Assembly: GCA_964007475.1 (NCBI GenBank)
Contig: OZ023274.1
Coordinates: 2,666,001-2,730,000, forward strand
Origin: Hybos culiciformis
Lineage: Eukaryota; Arthropoda; Insecta; Diptera; Hybotidae
Reading direction: 5' to 3'
DNA: 64,000 nucleotides
Shown in pieces: positions 52,288 through 64,000 of the stretch (position 1 is its first letter; the number at the start of each line of letters is the position of its first letter). The notes below the pieces were generated by a model that was given only the letters and a program-made list of their open reading frames with translations, was not told where the DNA came from and ran no database searches. Both the position numbers and the translations under genes were made by a program.

Positions 52288-55200
52288 TTATTTTCTCTTC
52301 ATGTCAGACAATTATATATTAATTAAGAAATCTTGTACAGGTTAAACGAAAAAAAAAAACAAATATTTTTATACATAGATAACAAATTTTAAGTATGCTT
52401 AAAAAGAAATTGAAATTTTACTTTTTAATTATGATTAAAAACTGATTATTGTAAATACTTGTTGATATCTAATTAAGCAAAACTAATTTAAGTTTTAATT
52501 AAATATTGTATGAATATGATAAAAATAAATATATTCGTATAATTATATTAGGTAATATTTTGTATTTGGAATATGATTTTTGGAAACTTTTGAATTTTTT
52601 CACCTAGTACATAATGTTAATTTTCATAATTAAGTAGCTGTCTTGTACATTACATCAATTTCTACCTGCCTATAATTTGCTGCTTTAAAGTATGTTGCTG
52701 AAAATAAACATAATTAATGCATTTTGGGCCTAAACAGAAATGATAAAACTACAAATTTTGCTTCGAGTTTTTCGGAAATCTTGTATATTGACTTGATGAA
52801 AAATTTTTTAGATTCAATTCGAAATTTTTAACTTTGAAAATGGTTTTTTTTTTATTTTAACACCAAGATCAAAACAAATAAATTTAGCTTTAAAAGAATT
52901 TTTTTTATTGACTTTTCTCTTTTACATTTTTGATTTATTTAAAATTATTTTCATGTATTTCATAATTTTTATGCTTTTATTTTAAATAATTTAAATGTAA
53001 TTAGTAGGTTTTATATTTTAACTTTTTGTTTTTTTTTTATTAAATTATTTATATTACCACAAGTTTAAAAATATTTTCCTTTCTAGTTATTTTTTATTTT
53101 TTATTTTTTTACATTTAAAATATAACATTGTTAATATTTTTATAGCTGTTTTTTTTTTTACAATGAAATTCACTTAAAATTATTAATTTTTAAATTAGAC
53201 ATTTCATAATATGTTTTAGTTTTTTTTTATTTATTTTTTTTTTTATGAGAAATAATAGAAACAATTTTAATTTCTTTAAAAAGAAGTAGGTAGCAATTTT
53301 CACCGACGGAAAAAATGAAATGTTTTAGGATGGGAAAATTATTAAGATTTAATGAATTTTATATTTTGCCTCGTCTAGTTTCAATAAAATGTAATTAATT
53401 TCATTAATTTTATATAAATATCATTATAAATTTTTGATTTTTGGAAAATATCAATAAATTCTAGATTTCACATTTTAGAAAATAACTAAAAATTATGCAT
53501 TAATGAAATCACATTTGATATTACACAATAATAAATTTTATTCTCTATTTGACATTTTCTAGTTTTGTTTCTTGTTTTATGTAAATAACTAATTTAATTT
53601 ATAATTTTAGTTTTATTTTTGTTGTATGTATATAAATATTATTTTGCTTCTAATCCACATGCATATTGTTCTATTAAAATTTATTTAAAGGAGCTTATTT
53701 TCACAAAAATATACATTATATACTATATTGTTTTCTTTACGTTTTTATTAACGAGGAAAAGTATTTTTTTTTTTTTAATTTAAAAATAAGATTTACGAAC
53801 ATAGATTTTACTCAAACTACACTTTTTTTTTTGCGCGCTAAAAGGTGCTTACAAACGGTTTGAATGTTTATTCAACTTGGTCGGCCAACTTAAAATTTAC
53901 TCATCTCTAGTGTTGTTGACTTTTAGAAGGCAAATTTTTCAACTTAGTTTACACATCCGGAGCGAGCTTTCAACACGTTGGAAGACAAGTTGAATATGGG
54001 AAACAATATTGATATCCAAAAAAAAAAACGTTTTAAACGAGTGTTGTATACTATAATCTACTATTTGAATTATAAGAAGAAATTTGAATTGATTTAGACC
54101 GAATTTTTGGCAAAAACATAAACAAAAAATCTCAAAATTAAATATATGATGTATATTAAAAATAAAACGAATAATTTAATTATCATGGAATTAATTTTTT
54201 TACACATTCAAAAGTTTCATAACTTTGAACATAAAATCTTTTTTTTTACTAAACAATATAACTTTTTTATTTAATGCAATTCTATCAAATTTTATATAAT
54301 TTTTAAAAGAATCAACAGATTTTTGGTTCCAGATTTGTTTGTTTTTCTAATCTAATCTAAATAAATAACATGACAAAAAAAAAATGGTTTTTTAATAATA
54401 GTTAAAGTTGTTCATGATGTGTAGGGACATAGGGATAGTTAAATTTTAACTAATGAAATATACAAATATAGCTCGTTTAGTCATCGATCTAGGTTTTTTT
54501 AATTTTTTTTTTTTAATTTTTATTTTAATTTCGATTTATATTTTTTTAATTGGGTAAATCTAAATAAGTGCAATTATCTAACAAATTTTGCAATTAATAT
54601 ATGTACTTTGTTTTATTATTTTATTGTTTTCTCATTATTTTCATTCTTGTTTGCAATAAAATAAATAATTTCTATTTTCTTTTGTTTTTTTTTTTTTAAT
54701 TTTCTCTAACAATAATTATATTTTAATTAATTTTTATTTTGTTTTGTCTATTTGAAAATTTTAATGTGTCTATTTTATATTAATTTATTAAGTTTTGTTT
54801 TGTTAATTTAATAAAAATAGAAAATTTGAATATTTGATCTCTGGTCTTTAATAAATCATAAAAAAATCGTAGATGATGGAATATGGAAATATTAATTTAT
54901 AATTTCAATGATAGAATTAATTAAATTAGTTATTTTTAATTACATTTTTAAAGTAAAAAAAAAAAAAGTTATTCTTTTTAGATCGAAATAAAATAAAAAT
55001 TTAGGAAATCTATTTGTATCATTTTTAAAAGGAGTAAATAAATAAACAAAAATATTATTAGATTTAGTTAAGAGAATAAAAATGATTTTTTTATTCTTAA
55101 TTTCGGTTTTCAGTAATTCTCAAACAGAATGGATGTTTGTTCCACCAACAGAATAAATTATTATCAAAATATAACACCAGTCTAGTACTTTCTACTATAC

Positions 55201-57083
55201 CTTTTAAAAATTTTTCCATCTCATTTTATTCAATTTAATTTAAAAATAAATAAAAATTATATGGCAAACAATATTTAAATTCCTACGTGTTAATCTATTT
55301 TTTTTTTTGTTGTAAAAACCTTGAATATTTATTGCTGCAAATAAATAAATAAACAATAACTTTTTACTAAATTTCAACAAAAAAAAAATCAAAGACTAAA
55401 TTCAATAATATAAAATTAAATTTTAAATATCACAAAATAAATCATTAAATATTATTTTATAGTTTTTTTTTTCAGACATTTCACTTATAAATCTTTATAA
55501 TATAGTATTCTTTAAATATTATTCCAGGAATATTGATAAATTTATAAAATTAAAAATCTAATAATAATAAAATAATAATGTTAAGTTAAAATATAATTAA
55601 TTCATTTGTGTAAAACATTTTTTATACATATATAGTTTTAAATTTACTAATTCCCAATTTTTGAATACAAAACTACTGTTGAAAATTTTTGGTTTTTTTT
55701 TTTTTATTTTCACGTTGGACGGACATACCTGTCATCGCAAAAATTAGGACCATAAAAAAAACATAGAAATTATAATGTTTTTTTTTATTTGAGATTTTTA
55801 AATAACTTCCTCTACGTCTACCTACAGGCTTCAGGGAAAAAGATGATTTTTTTTTTTAGTTCAAATATTTTGTTGATGAAATTGCAGAGGAAAGAAATTT
55901 TCTATACGTAAAAATTCAGTAGCATCTCGAAAGTGATATTTGTTAGCAATTATATAGGAAAGTAAAAAATATATGAAAATTTAAGTTATCTAGATTTCAA
56001 AAGGTTTTTATTTCGTACCTAGATGAAGTTATACTATCATTAATCTGTTCATTTTAATTTTCTTTTATTTCAAATATCGTTAAGACGTAATTGTATTTAA
56101 TTTATGTACTCTATAATTTCAAAAATTAATTAATTTTCTTACTTCAAGTTCTCCAAAATATTTCATGAAACGTACATCTAATTGTAAAATGTTACATTTC
56201 ACATAGTGTACGCAATGCTTTACTTCAATCTTTTATTTCAATAGGTTCGTACTTAGCCATAAAATTTGAAAAGTATTGAATTTAATTTTTGTTTTTACAA
56301 AATATATTAAAATGCTCCGACAACATTCAGATTTTCTATACAATATTCACTCTAAAGCTATATTAAACATTTTGACAAGAACTCTGATTCAATTAACAGA
56401 AACTATAATATATAATAATAATTGTTGTACAATAATATTATCCAATTAAAATTGTATAAATTCAAAATATAATTTATGTATAATATATTATTACACAATA
56501 TAAAATAGGTAGCGATGTATATTTTAAAGACTAACCTGCAGTGAAGTTTTTTTTAAGTTCTTAATATTTTTTGTATTGAACTTTTTTCATAACAAGTTTA
56601 AACATTTAAATTTGAAATGTATGTTGGTTCACATTGAGAGAGCAATAATAATTTCTTTAATTTTTTTGTAAGGACTTTTTCGAATTTAGGTCATTATTTC
56701 TAGAGTGATTTTATTTTTAACAATGTCGCTACCTATGATTACATTGTAAATTACATTAATTGAATTGTTTTTGAAGGTTTTTGCTATTTAAATAAAATAA
56801 ATAGAAATTTCCTTTTAGTATTATTATATTATAATTATTAATATTCAAATATAGTAAGAAAACGGAATTGAAATTAATTAATTTATTAATTACATAAAAA
56901 TAAAAACTATATTTTTCTAAAAAAAAAAGTTTCATCAATAGTTCGCAAGACTTTATAAAAAATTTAAAAATTAAAAAAAAATAATAACTATTAAATACTA
57001 AATTTATATAAAACTTAAAATATAATATAATAGTAAATTTTTAATTCTTTTGTTTTTTGTATTTTTTTCTTAAAAAAATTATA
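52288..57083. other. AT-rich intergenic region, no gene seen
   Basis: This separates POLR3H from the convergent 3' end of the FBXL16-like gene. It contains the POLR3H 3' UTR (AATAAA-like motifs near 52530) and, towards 57083, probably the 3' UTR of the minus-strand gene. The rest is A/T tracts. A less AT-biased patch near 53835-54000 may be an old repeat, but I cannot define its ends. No coding region is supported. Confidence 0.6.
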
Positions 57084-60000
57084 TTATTCGATAATTAAAC
57101 AACGTGGTAAATGTTCTCTTAAATATTCAAATAATTCTTCACTAGCTCCGGGACAATTTGTTAATTCTAATTCTTGTAAATGACGTAATTGTATTAAACT
57201 AGATAATCCCGATGAAGTCAAAGGACAGCCAGCTAAAGATAATACTTGTAAATTGCGCATTGAACATAAATGTTGTAAACCAAAATCACGAACTTGTGAG
57301 CACCATCTAAAAAAAAAAATTAAAAATTAAAATTTTATTTATATAATACAGCTGTGAAATAAATACGATACTTGTTCAAAAATCCCTAATTATTCTATTT
57401 CATTCGATTTAAGAATATTCGATCGCTTCATTTTAATTTAACAAACCTTAAAAATAACGCTGTGAGTGATAACATTGTTGAGATATATCCCACACCAATG
57501 TCTGTTATGTGGACACATCTGTAAAATAAAATGTTTTAAGGATTATAATTCAAGAGGTAAACAAATTATTCAAGTTTTTTCTTATTAGTGCTATTGATGG
57601 ATTAAAATAATTTCGGCTGGATCAATAAAAATAATCAAAAATTATAAAAATAGTAAATTTATTATTTTTAAGTTATAACTTCGCTACACTTCAGGTTACA
57701 AACACAGAATTCCATGTTTTGCAGAAAAAAATGGGTTCGTTCTGTGTTTGTTACTTGGTTTGCCATATAAATTTTTTATTTTTTTTTTCATGGTTTGAAA
57801 GTAGGTTCGACACAAACCTAGAAATTTTAATACATAGTTTTATTGCATTTCAAAAAAAAAAAGGTATAACCTGTCAATTTGCAGAAAATTTACAGAAAAA
57901 ATCATACTTTAAAATGATTCGATATAAAAAAAATAATAATAAATTGTAGGTTGTCAAAAAAGAAAATAAATTAAAATATTTAAAAAAAAAAATTGAATAT
58001 TATTTTTATTTTCCATTTTTTTTTTAAATTAAAAAAATTCATTTTTTGTTTTTAAATTACGAAAAAATAAAATTTTATTTTACAAAGAATTTTTTTTTAA
58101 TTTTACAAAGAATTTTTTTTTAATTTCAAACCAAACCATCTTTTATAAGTGTGTCACCCCATTCGCCAACCTACTTTCAAACCAAGAAATTCATGGTTGC
58201 TAACCTGAAGTGTAGCGAAGTTATTAATGAAAAAACTATATATGATTTGTGTGTGATAACCTGAAAATCAAATCCCTAGTGATAACATGAATAAAAGGAA
58301 AATATAAATTACAGATTTATATTTTTGTAAATTATCCTTATTCATTTTCTTTGAGCTTGACACTCTCTAAAGTTATTTCATATTGTATTATAAAATATCA
58401 TTTTGTTATTATTCTAAACACTTTTTGTTTGCATTAAAAAGGAAAGAAAATTCTTTAGGGCTTTTATATAATAATTTAAGTTTTTTTTTTTTTTTTGTAT
58501 ATATAAGTTTTATGTATCATTTATTATCAATGTTTTTTTTTTGTAATTTAAAGCATAATGAAATTTTATTATTATATTTTGTTTGTTTGCTCTTAAATTT
58601 ACCACACATTTTCCTATCATTGAAATTCTTAATGGAAGAAAATTAAATGCAAGTTGTAAGTGTGTAATATAAATTAAATGGTTTTTGATCTTTAATGGTT
58701 TTCATAACTATTATAATAGTCGTCATATAAGAATAAAGTTTAAAAAATTACATAATTATTATAGTTTATTATAATGAATATTTTACTGTCAAATCAAGAA
58801 AATTTTTGATGATCCAGAATTCACTGCGAAATGATAATTATTTAAAAATCTTAACCCCAAATTATATTTCGATCAAATCTAATAAATATGCGGGGACCAT
58901 TTATTTTCACTGGAATTAAAGGGAGAATAGAATTTTCAAACAAACATTTAATTCGAGAAGAACAAGTTCTCTAAATCGATTAAAAAATGATAGAAAAAGT
59001 GTTAAGTTTATTAATACAAAATTAGAATCAATCAATATCTTGTTTTTTTTTTTTTGTAATTTTCGAGTTCAAGGACCGTTTGCACCTTATAAACTAAATA
59101 ATGCCTCCTGGTTAAATATCAAAGTTAAACTTAGTATTTTACACCAAAACTTTAAGTTCAACTTTAAATTCCTTAAATTAATGGAAAATATAAGTGTGTT
59201 ATACACATGAACGAGTTTTTTTTTATGTACAAGTGAGTTAGAAAATAATTATACCTATAGTAAACTGATGATGTATCTTTAAGTTCTAATTTGTTGCAAA
59301 AAGAAATTGTATTTCTTTTCTTCAATTTAGTTTAGTTGAATTTTGTCAGGAATTGAATCCTTTTTTTAAGTTTTCCCTCTATTGGGTTAAAATTACAAAA
59401 AACAAAAATCTAATACTAATGCTAATTTTAACATAGCATTGCCCATATTGCGGTGAGGGACGAACAATTTTATTGTTTATCTTGTTTTTATGAGCAAAAA
59501 AGATTATTTCTGTTTTTAAATTAGCTTATAAAAAAAATGTAGAAAAATAATGACGGGAAAAACTTTACTGTCACGGATTTTCCTTTTTATTTATTTTTTT
59601 TTTTATTTTTTATGTAATTTGCATAAAAGGAATTTCCTTACAGAGTGTTTTGTTACTGCATGGAATATCATTAGCATTTTATTATAATTTTTCAAGGTGA
59701 AGATGAAAAAATAATGTCAAGAAAAAATATATAGAATAAAATCGTGCAATGAATTTTTCATATATAAAATATATATGAAAATGCCTGAGGATCAAATAAG
59801 GCTAAAGAATTGATTTTTTCTTATTGAGAAGAAAAGTTTGAAATTAATTAAAATTAAAAATAAATTTTCAAAACATGATCCGAATAATTTTTTTTTTTTT
59901 CTAAAACAAAAAATAATTAAAAATCTTTATTAAAATCAAATTAAAATTTTTTTTTTACTTAAGTACCTAATTACCTAATCCAAATCTTAAATTAAATTTT

Positions 60001-61877
60001 ATTTTGGGAAAGCTTAACAATAGGAGATTATAGGATACATTCTGTAAAATTCAAGTTATCATTCTGAGAAGTTCTGGATATCCTTTTTTACTTAATAGTA
60101 TACAGCAGGCCTGGGCAACCCAAAACATAAGCGAGCCAATTTTAAAAAATATCAAAAATGAAAGAGCCGCAAATTTTTTTAATAATTAAAATTGTCAAAA
60201 CCGTCGATTCTAGTTTAGGGTGGAAAAAATCCTTGATTTGTAGTTTAGGGTGGAAAAAAAAAATCTTGATTTATAGTTTACAGTGGAAAAAAATTCTTGA
60301 TTTGTAGTTTAGGGTGCAAGAAAATTCTTTATTTGTAAATAGTTTAGAATGGAAAAAGTTTAGGCCGGGTGAAAAAAAAAAATTTGTTATGCGGCTCCGG
60401 AAAAAAAAATTATTTCCGGAGCCGCATAAATTTATGTTATAAGCTGCATGCGGCTCAAGAGCCACAGATTGCCCAGGTCTGGTATATAGAGTTGTTCTTA
60501 ATTGAACTATGAAGATGAGTATGTTTCCATGAAATCTTGAATACCATATTCAATTAGGGCTTAGTGAGTTCACTTTTTGTAGTCAAATTCCCTAAGTATT
60601 GTAAATCTAGTAGCTTTAAGTCTGCTTATATAAATGTTTAATGAAAATTTTGGAAAATTTTGACGAAATTTGGGGGGGTTTTTATTCTCAAAAAAATGCA
60701 GTAGGAAAATTATAAGTAGCTCATTATAATGCAAATAAATTTTATATTAAAAATAATACTAATAATGAAATTTTTAAAAAGATTTAACAAAAAAAAAAAA
60801 ATTTATGTTTTGTTTGATTTCCTCTAAGGATTTTCCTTAAAAAAAATTATATGCAGGACTCTTTTTTTTTTCTGCTTCATTTGTTTTGAAGAAAACCATT
60901 TTTTTCTTTTTCATTCATATATCCTTTTATCTTTATACAATTTTTTATTTTATTTTTTTATTTTATTTTTATACGCAGTGATCTTTATTTATATTTTTTC
61001 TTTTATTTTGAATATAAAAATATTTCGTTTTTGAAAGTTGTTGTTCTTTTATTTTATTTTTTTCTTAAGCTTGCACACTTTTTTTTTTTTCATACTCTGT
61101 TTATGAAAACCTTGAATTTTCTTAAAGGATATAAAGCAAAAAATTAAAATAATAATAATAATAATATGAGGATAATATAGAAGCAAGAACAACAAAAAAA
61201 AATATGAAAGATGAAGGAAAATCCTTCTGAATATGAAAAAAAACAAAAAAACTCAAAAGGATAAGAAGTATAAAAATTTATACTGCAGAAAGTTTTAAAA
61301 GTAGCATTTAAGGATAATTATGAAAATGAAATATTTGTATGTACTAAAAAAAGAACAAAATAAAGAAATAAGGTTTTTGGATTTTTTTTTTCTTGTTTTT
61401 ACCTTTTTAGCCGCATTTTTCAATTTAATTTAATTTTTTTGAAACGATTTTCGGGAAAAGTTCTCAACTTAAACAAAAATAATAATACTAATAAATAGTC
61501 ACTAATCATAAATTCATATTTGAAACATAAACATAAAAGCTATTAATTTTAATAAGCATAAAGATTTTCCTTTCGATTTTGCTTATCAGATTTAGAACTC
61601 AGTATTAGAACTTAATTTTCAAAATAGTTTCGTTTAAAAAAAAAAAAAAGAAATATTAAATTTAATTTTTTTTTTTTTTACCTATCTAATGTTAATTCTT
61701 CCAACTGATTTAAATCACAGGCAATGTATTCTAATGATGCATCTGTTATTCTGGGACACCATGATAAGTCTAACGCACGTAATTTTTGTAAATTTTCAGC
61801 TATTAATTCTACACCATCGTCTGTTACTTTGCTACATCCTGATAAGCTCAAAATTGTTAAATGTGGCAGAGAATGTA
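57084..61877 (-). CDS. Fbxl16: F-box/LRR-repeat protein 16-like, C-terminal three exons (partial)
   Basis: Leucine-rich-repeat end of an F-box protein closest to FBXL16, a SKP1-binding family member. The minus-strand exons are 61682-61877, 57447-57518 and 57084-57306; all junctions are GT-AG and in phase. They encode LRRs of the cysteine-containing FBXL type: [77 protein letters not shown] and [16 protein letters not shown]. The ending [10 protein letters not shown]...LPRCLIIE closely matches the FBXL16 C-terminus. About 163 residues are present. The F-box and earlier repeats are missing because the gene continues beyond position 64000; no upstream exon was found between 61878 and 64000. The intron at 57519-61681 is 4.2 kb, far longer than others in the window, and holds two transposable elements. 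Confidence 0.92.
57676..58223. mobile_element. 550-bp non-autonomous DNA element, copy 2 (TTA flanks)
   Basis: Near-identical to the element at 30883-31432, in the same orientation. It has the same TAACTTCGCTACACTTCAGG ends in inverted arrangement, the same internal order, and TTA on both sides (57673-57675 and 58224-58226). Differences are a few substitutions and homopolymer length changes. It sits inside the large intron of the FBXL16-like gene. No coding capacity. Confidence 0.82.
58227..60105. other. Intron sequence, nothing recognised
   Basis: This part of the 4.2-kb intron of the FBXL16-like gene lies between the two inserted elements. It is AT-rich, with Phe/Lys-rich random frames and no exon-like piece on either strand that I can recognise. 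Confidence 0.55.
60106..60481. mobile_element. hAT-type MITE with internal tandem repeats
   Basis: The ends CAGGCCTGGGCAA and, reverse-complemented, CAGACCTGGGCAA are classical hAT termini. The flanks GTATACAG (60098-60105) and GTATATAG (60482-60489) form an 8-bp target-site duplication with one mismatch. Inside are about five imperfect units of roughly 30 bp built on TAGTTTAGGGTGGAAAAAA (about 60205-60360). A perfect inverted repeat follows around 60388-60430 (TTATGCGGCTCCGGAAA and its complement). It is non-coding, 376 bp, and inserted in the large intron of the FBXL16-like gene. Confidence 0.82.
60490..61681. other. Intron sequence, nothing recognised
   Basis: Remainder of the large intron up to the donor of the exon at 61682-61877. 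AT-rich, with poly(T) runs and an AAT microsatellite near 61147-61165. Confidence 0.55.
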
Positions 61878-64000
61878 CTAAAAAGATAAAAAAAATAAAA
61901 ATAAAAAATTAAACTTTTGTGATTTGGACGACAGGTAAAAAATGAAAAGTTGTTTTTGTTTTTTTCGTAAATATTTTGTTCAAAAAAGTAGGATAATTTT
62001 TTCTCATGATAACAACAATATTGCTTTTAACGATAATACAATATTATAGGTATATATGATTTATGACAGAGCATTTCTCATTTCAATTTTGTATATTTTA
62101 TATTTGAGGTGTCTCGAGGTGAATTAAAAAAAAAGGATGAATTATATAATGACTAAAAAGTTGTACTGAGGTTTTACGGTTAAGTTCATTTACAGACAAT
62201 TTTGGCTGACAGCAGCACATTGGGATTGAAAAACGTTTTTAAGCATTTTCTAAATTCTTTTCTACATTTCGACGACTTCATATAATGATTTAGAAATACA
62301 TAAGAAGAACATAAATTTTATTATACTTTTTTTAAAGTTAAGATAATCTGATATTTATGTATTATGTTTTTGTTTTCTAATAAAATCAGGTTAAGCAAGT
62401 ATTTTTATTTAATAATACTACCATATACCTAATGCCATATGTTCCAAAGTAAATTTTTTATTAAACATTTTTTTTTTTTGATATATTTTTTTACTGCGGT
62501 AAGCATAAAATTTGATTTTAAAATAAACGTATTCGAAATTTATCATAAAATATTGAAAAAAATATAACTAATTAATTGCAATATGTGTAAAAAAATATAA
62601 AGTTTATATTAATATTTATAATTCTGCAGAATGAATGACGCAAAAAGACATAAAAGCATTGCATTATACACAATTAAAAATTACTAATTTTCAAAGGGTT
62701 TTTCATCATTGTATTGAATAATCGCAGAGATTTTGTTCTAAGGATAGGTACTTTACACAAATATTTTGTATTATACCGATATGGGCTTAGTTAAGGTATA
62801 TCGTCACTCTGTGTCATTTTGTTAATTTTTTTCATTTGGTCTACACTCATGTACTAGACACACTCATAATATGTTGTTTAATGCATTAAAATTTAGAAAA
62901 TTTAAAAATGTAATTTCATAATTAGAACAAAATAATTTATAATGTTTTTTCACAGTGATATTTAAAAGTATAAACAAAATCTTATTTGGAAATAAATAAT
63001 ATACCTTATGAATAATGATACTACTATATCTTTTTAAAATTTCCACAATAAAATTTTCCTAGAAATTATTTCAGAGCACAAATGATTTAATTTTTGTGCA
63101 AAATATGACCTTTTTTTTATTATATATAAGAAACTAGTTGTGCCGAGGTTTGTTTTACTATTATACTACATATGGTAAAAAATTTTTGACCTATAAAAAG
63201 GACAAATTTATATTTTGTTGAATAGAAAAGATAAAATTTATATTCATTGAAATTTTGTAAGTAGGAATGTAGATAGAATATACACATAGTTATAATATTT
63301 ATCTTGTTTATACAAACGTATAATATGTACGAAGAACAAAATCATGCTGAAATTAAAATAAGCATACTATGGAGTAGGTGTAACCTAGAAAGATTATTAA
63401 ATATTTACATCATTGTAAGATTCTTAATATTAAAAAGAAATTTCCAAAACATTCTATATAAATTCTTCCCCCGTATAATATTTTTCCCAAATCAATGTCC
63501 AAATATTGTCACTTTTTTAAATGACATACATGATTTTAATGTTGTACGAAGTTTATATACGTTATTTTAATTTGTATGAAAGCAGAGAAAATATTTGGGA
63601 ACATAATACTAAAGCTTCTTTCTTTTTTTTTGTTGAATCGCATAGAAGAATTAAAATTCTTCGAAAACACAATGTGTCACCGAATATGAAAGTCATAAAA
63701 AAAATGTTAAATTTTAAGAACAAATTAAAAAAAATAAAACAAATACATAAATTCGTTAAATTTTCTGTCAAATTTAGTTATAGAACTATTTTTTTTAACA
63801 TCCAATTAAACTTTATGTTATATTAAAATATTATTCATACAGGATGCAATTTTAAAATTTTGCAATGGAGAACTTTATAGTTTCATCTTTATTGCCATAT
63901 TTTTTATTTTTATTTTTTTATTATTTCCATGCTTGAATAAAATGTACATTATACATATGTACAATTGTGCATACATTATAGTAGAGGAAAATTTTTATTT
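61878..64000. other. Probable upstream intron of the FBXL16-like gene, no exon seen
   Basis: Upstream on the minus strand there should be an exon ending with the LRR that precedes [13 protein letters not shown] do not find one here, so this stretch is most likely intron. Open frames are low complexity, apart from Lys/Phe-rich random ones. Confidence 0.55.

Noticed and set aside
53835..54000. Less AT-biased patch with repeated TTCAACTT motifs as a transposon
   Set aside because: I could not find paired ends or flanking duplications.
63521..63826. 101-codon open frame near the right edge
   Set aside because: Random Lys/Phe/Ile-rich frame overlapped by another on the opposite strand; no support for a gene.
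1..64000. CRISPR arrays, operons, riboswitches or phage genes
   Set aside because: No regularly spaced repeats or prokaryotic gene structure; spliced genes and insect families show this is eukaryotic DNA.

Overview
The window is eukaryotic nuclear DNA that is very AT-rich by eye. It has short GT-AG introns, long poly(A)/poly(T) tracts and many small transposon remnants. A nanchung-type TRPV channel, an M13 neprilysin-like secreted protein and a methyltransf_FA-domain protein point to an insect, probably neopteran. I cannot name the order or species.

Layout. Positions 1-6750 hold no recognisable gene. A 5'-truncated non-LTR retrotransposon lies on the minus strand at 6754-8746, with a 616-codon reverse transcriptase frame. 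After about 8 kb of low-complexity DNA comes a complete eight-exon nanchung gene (16736-19884, +; 853 aa). A secreted protein with one methyltransf_FA domain and a helical tail follows at 27494-28931 (-, four exons). A secreted M13-like gene at 40756-42608 (-) lacks the zinc-peptidase core and is broken by two short tandem duplications.

A housekeeping cluster covers 45239-52287. It contains DPH1 (+, 3 exons, 469 aa), RIOK1 (-, 3 exons, 593 aa, one GC-AG intron) and POLR3H/RPC8 (+, 4 exons, 257 aa). DPH1 and RIOK1 converge; RIOK1 and POLR3H diverge across about 0.9 kb. All three serve protein synthesis: eEF2 diphthamide, 40S maturation and Pol III transcription. The last three exons of an FBXL16-type F-box/LRR gene lie at 57084-61877 (-); its 5' part lies beyond the right edge.

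Small mobile elements fill much of the rest. They include two near-identical 550-bp inverted-repeat elements with TTA flanks, a hAT-type element with 8-bp target duplications, two TA-flanked elements, a 258-bp element with 6-bp flanking repeats, a GC-rich foldback and a Helitron-like remnant. Exon models were built by hand from splice sites and reading-phase continuity. All frames close, but no transcript or database evidence was available. I found no clearly undescribed system. The best candidates for follow-up are the core-less neprilysin-like gene and the miniature element families.
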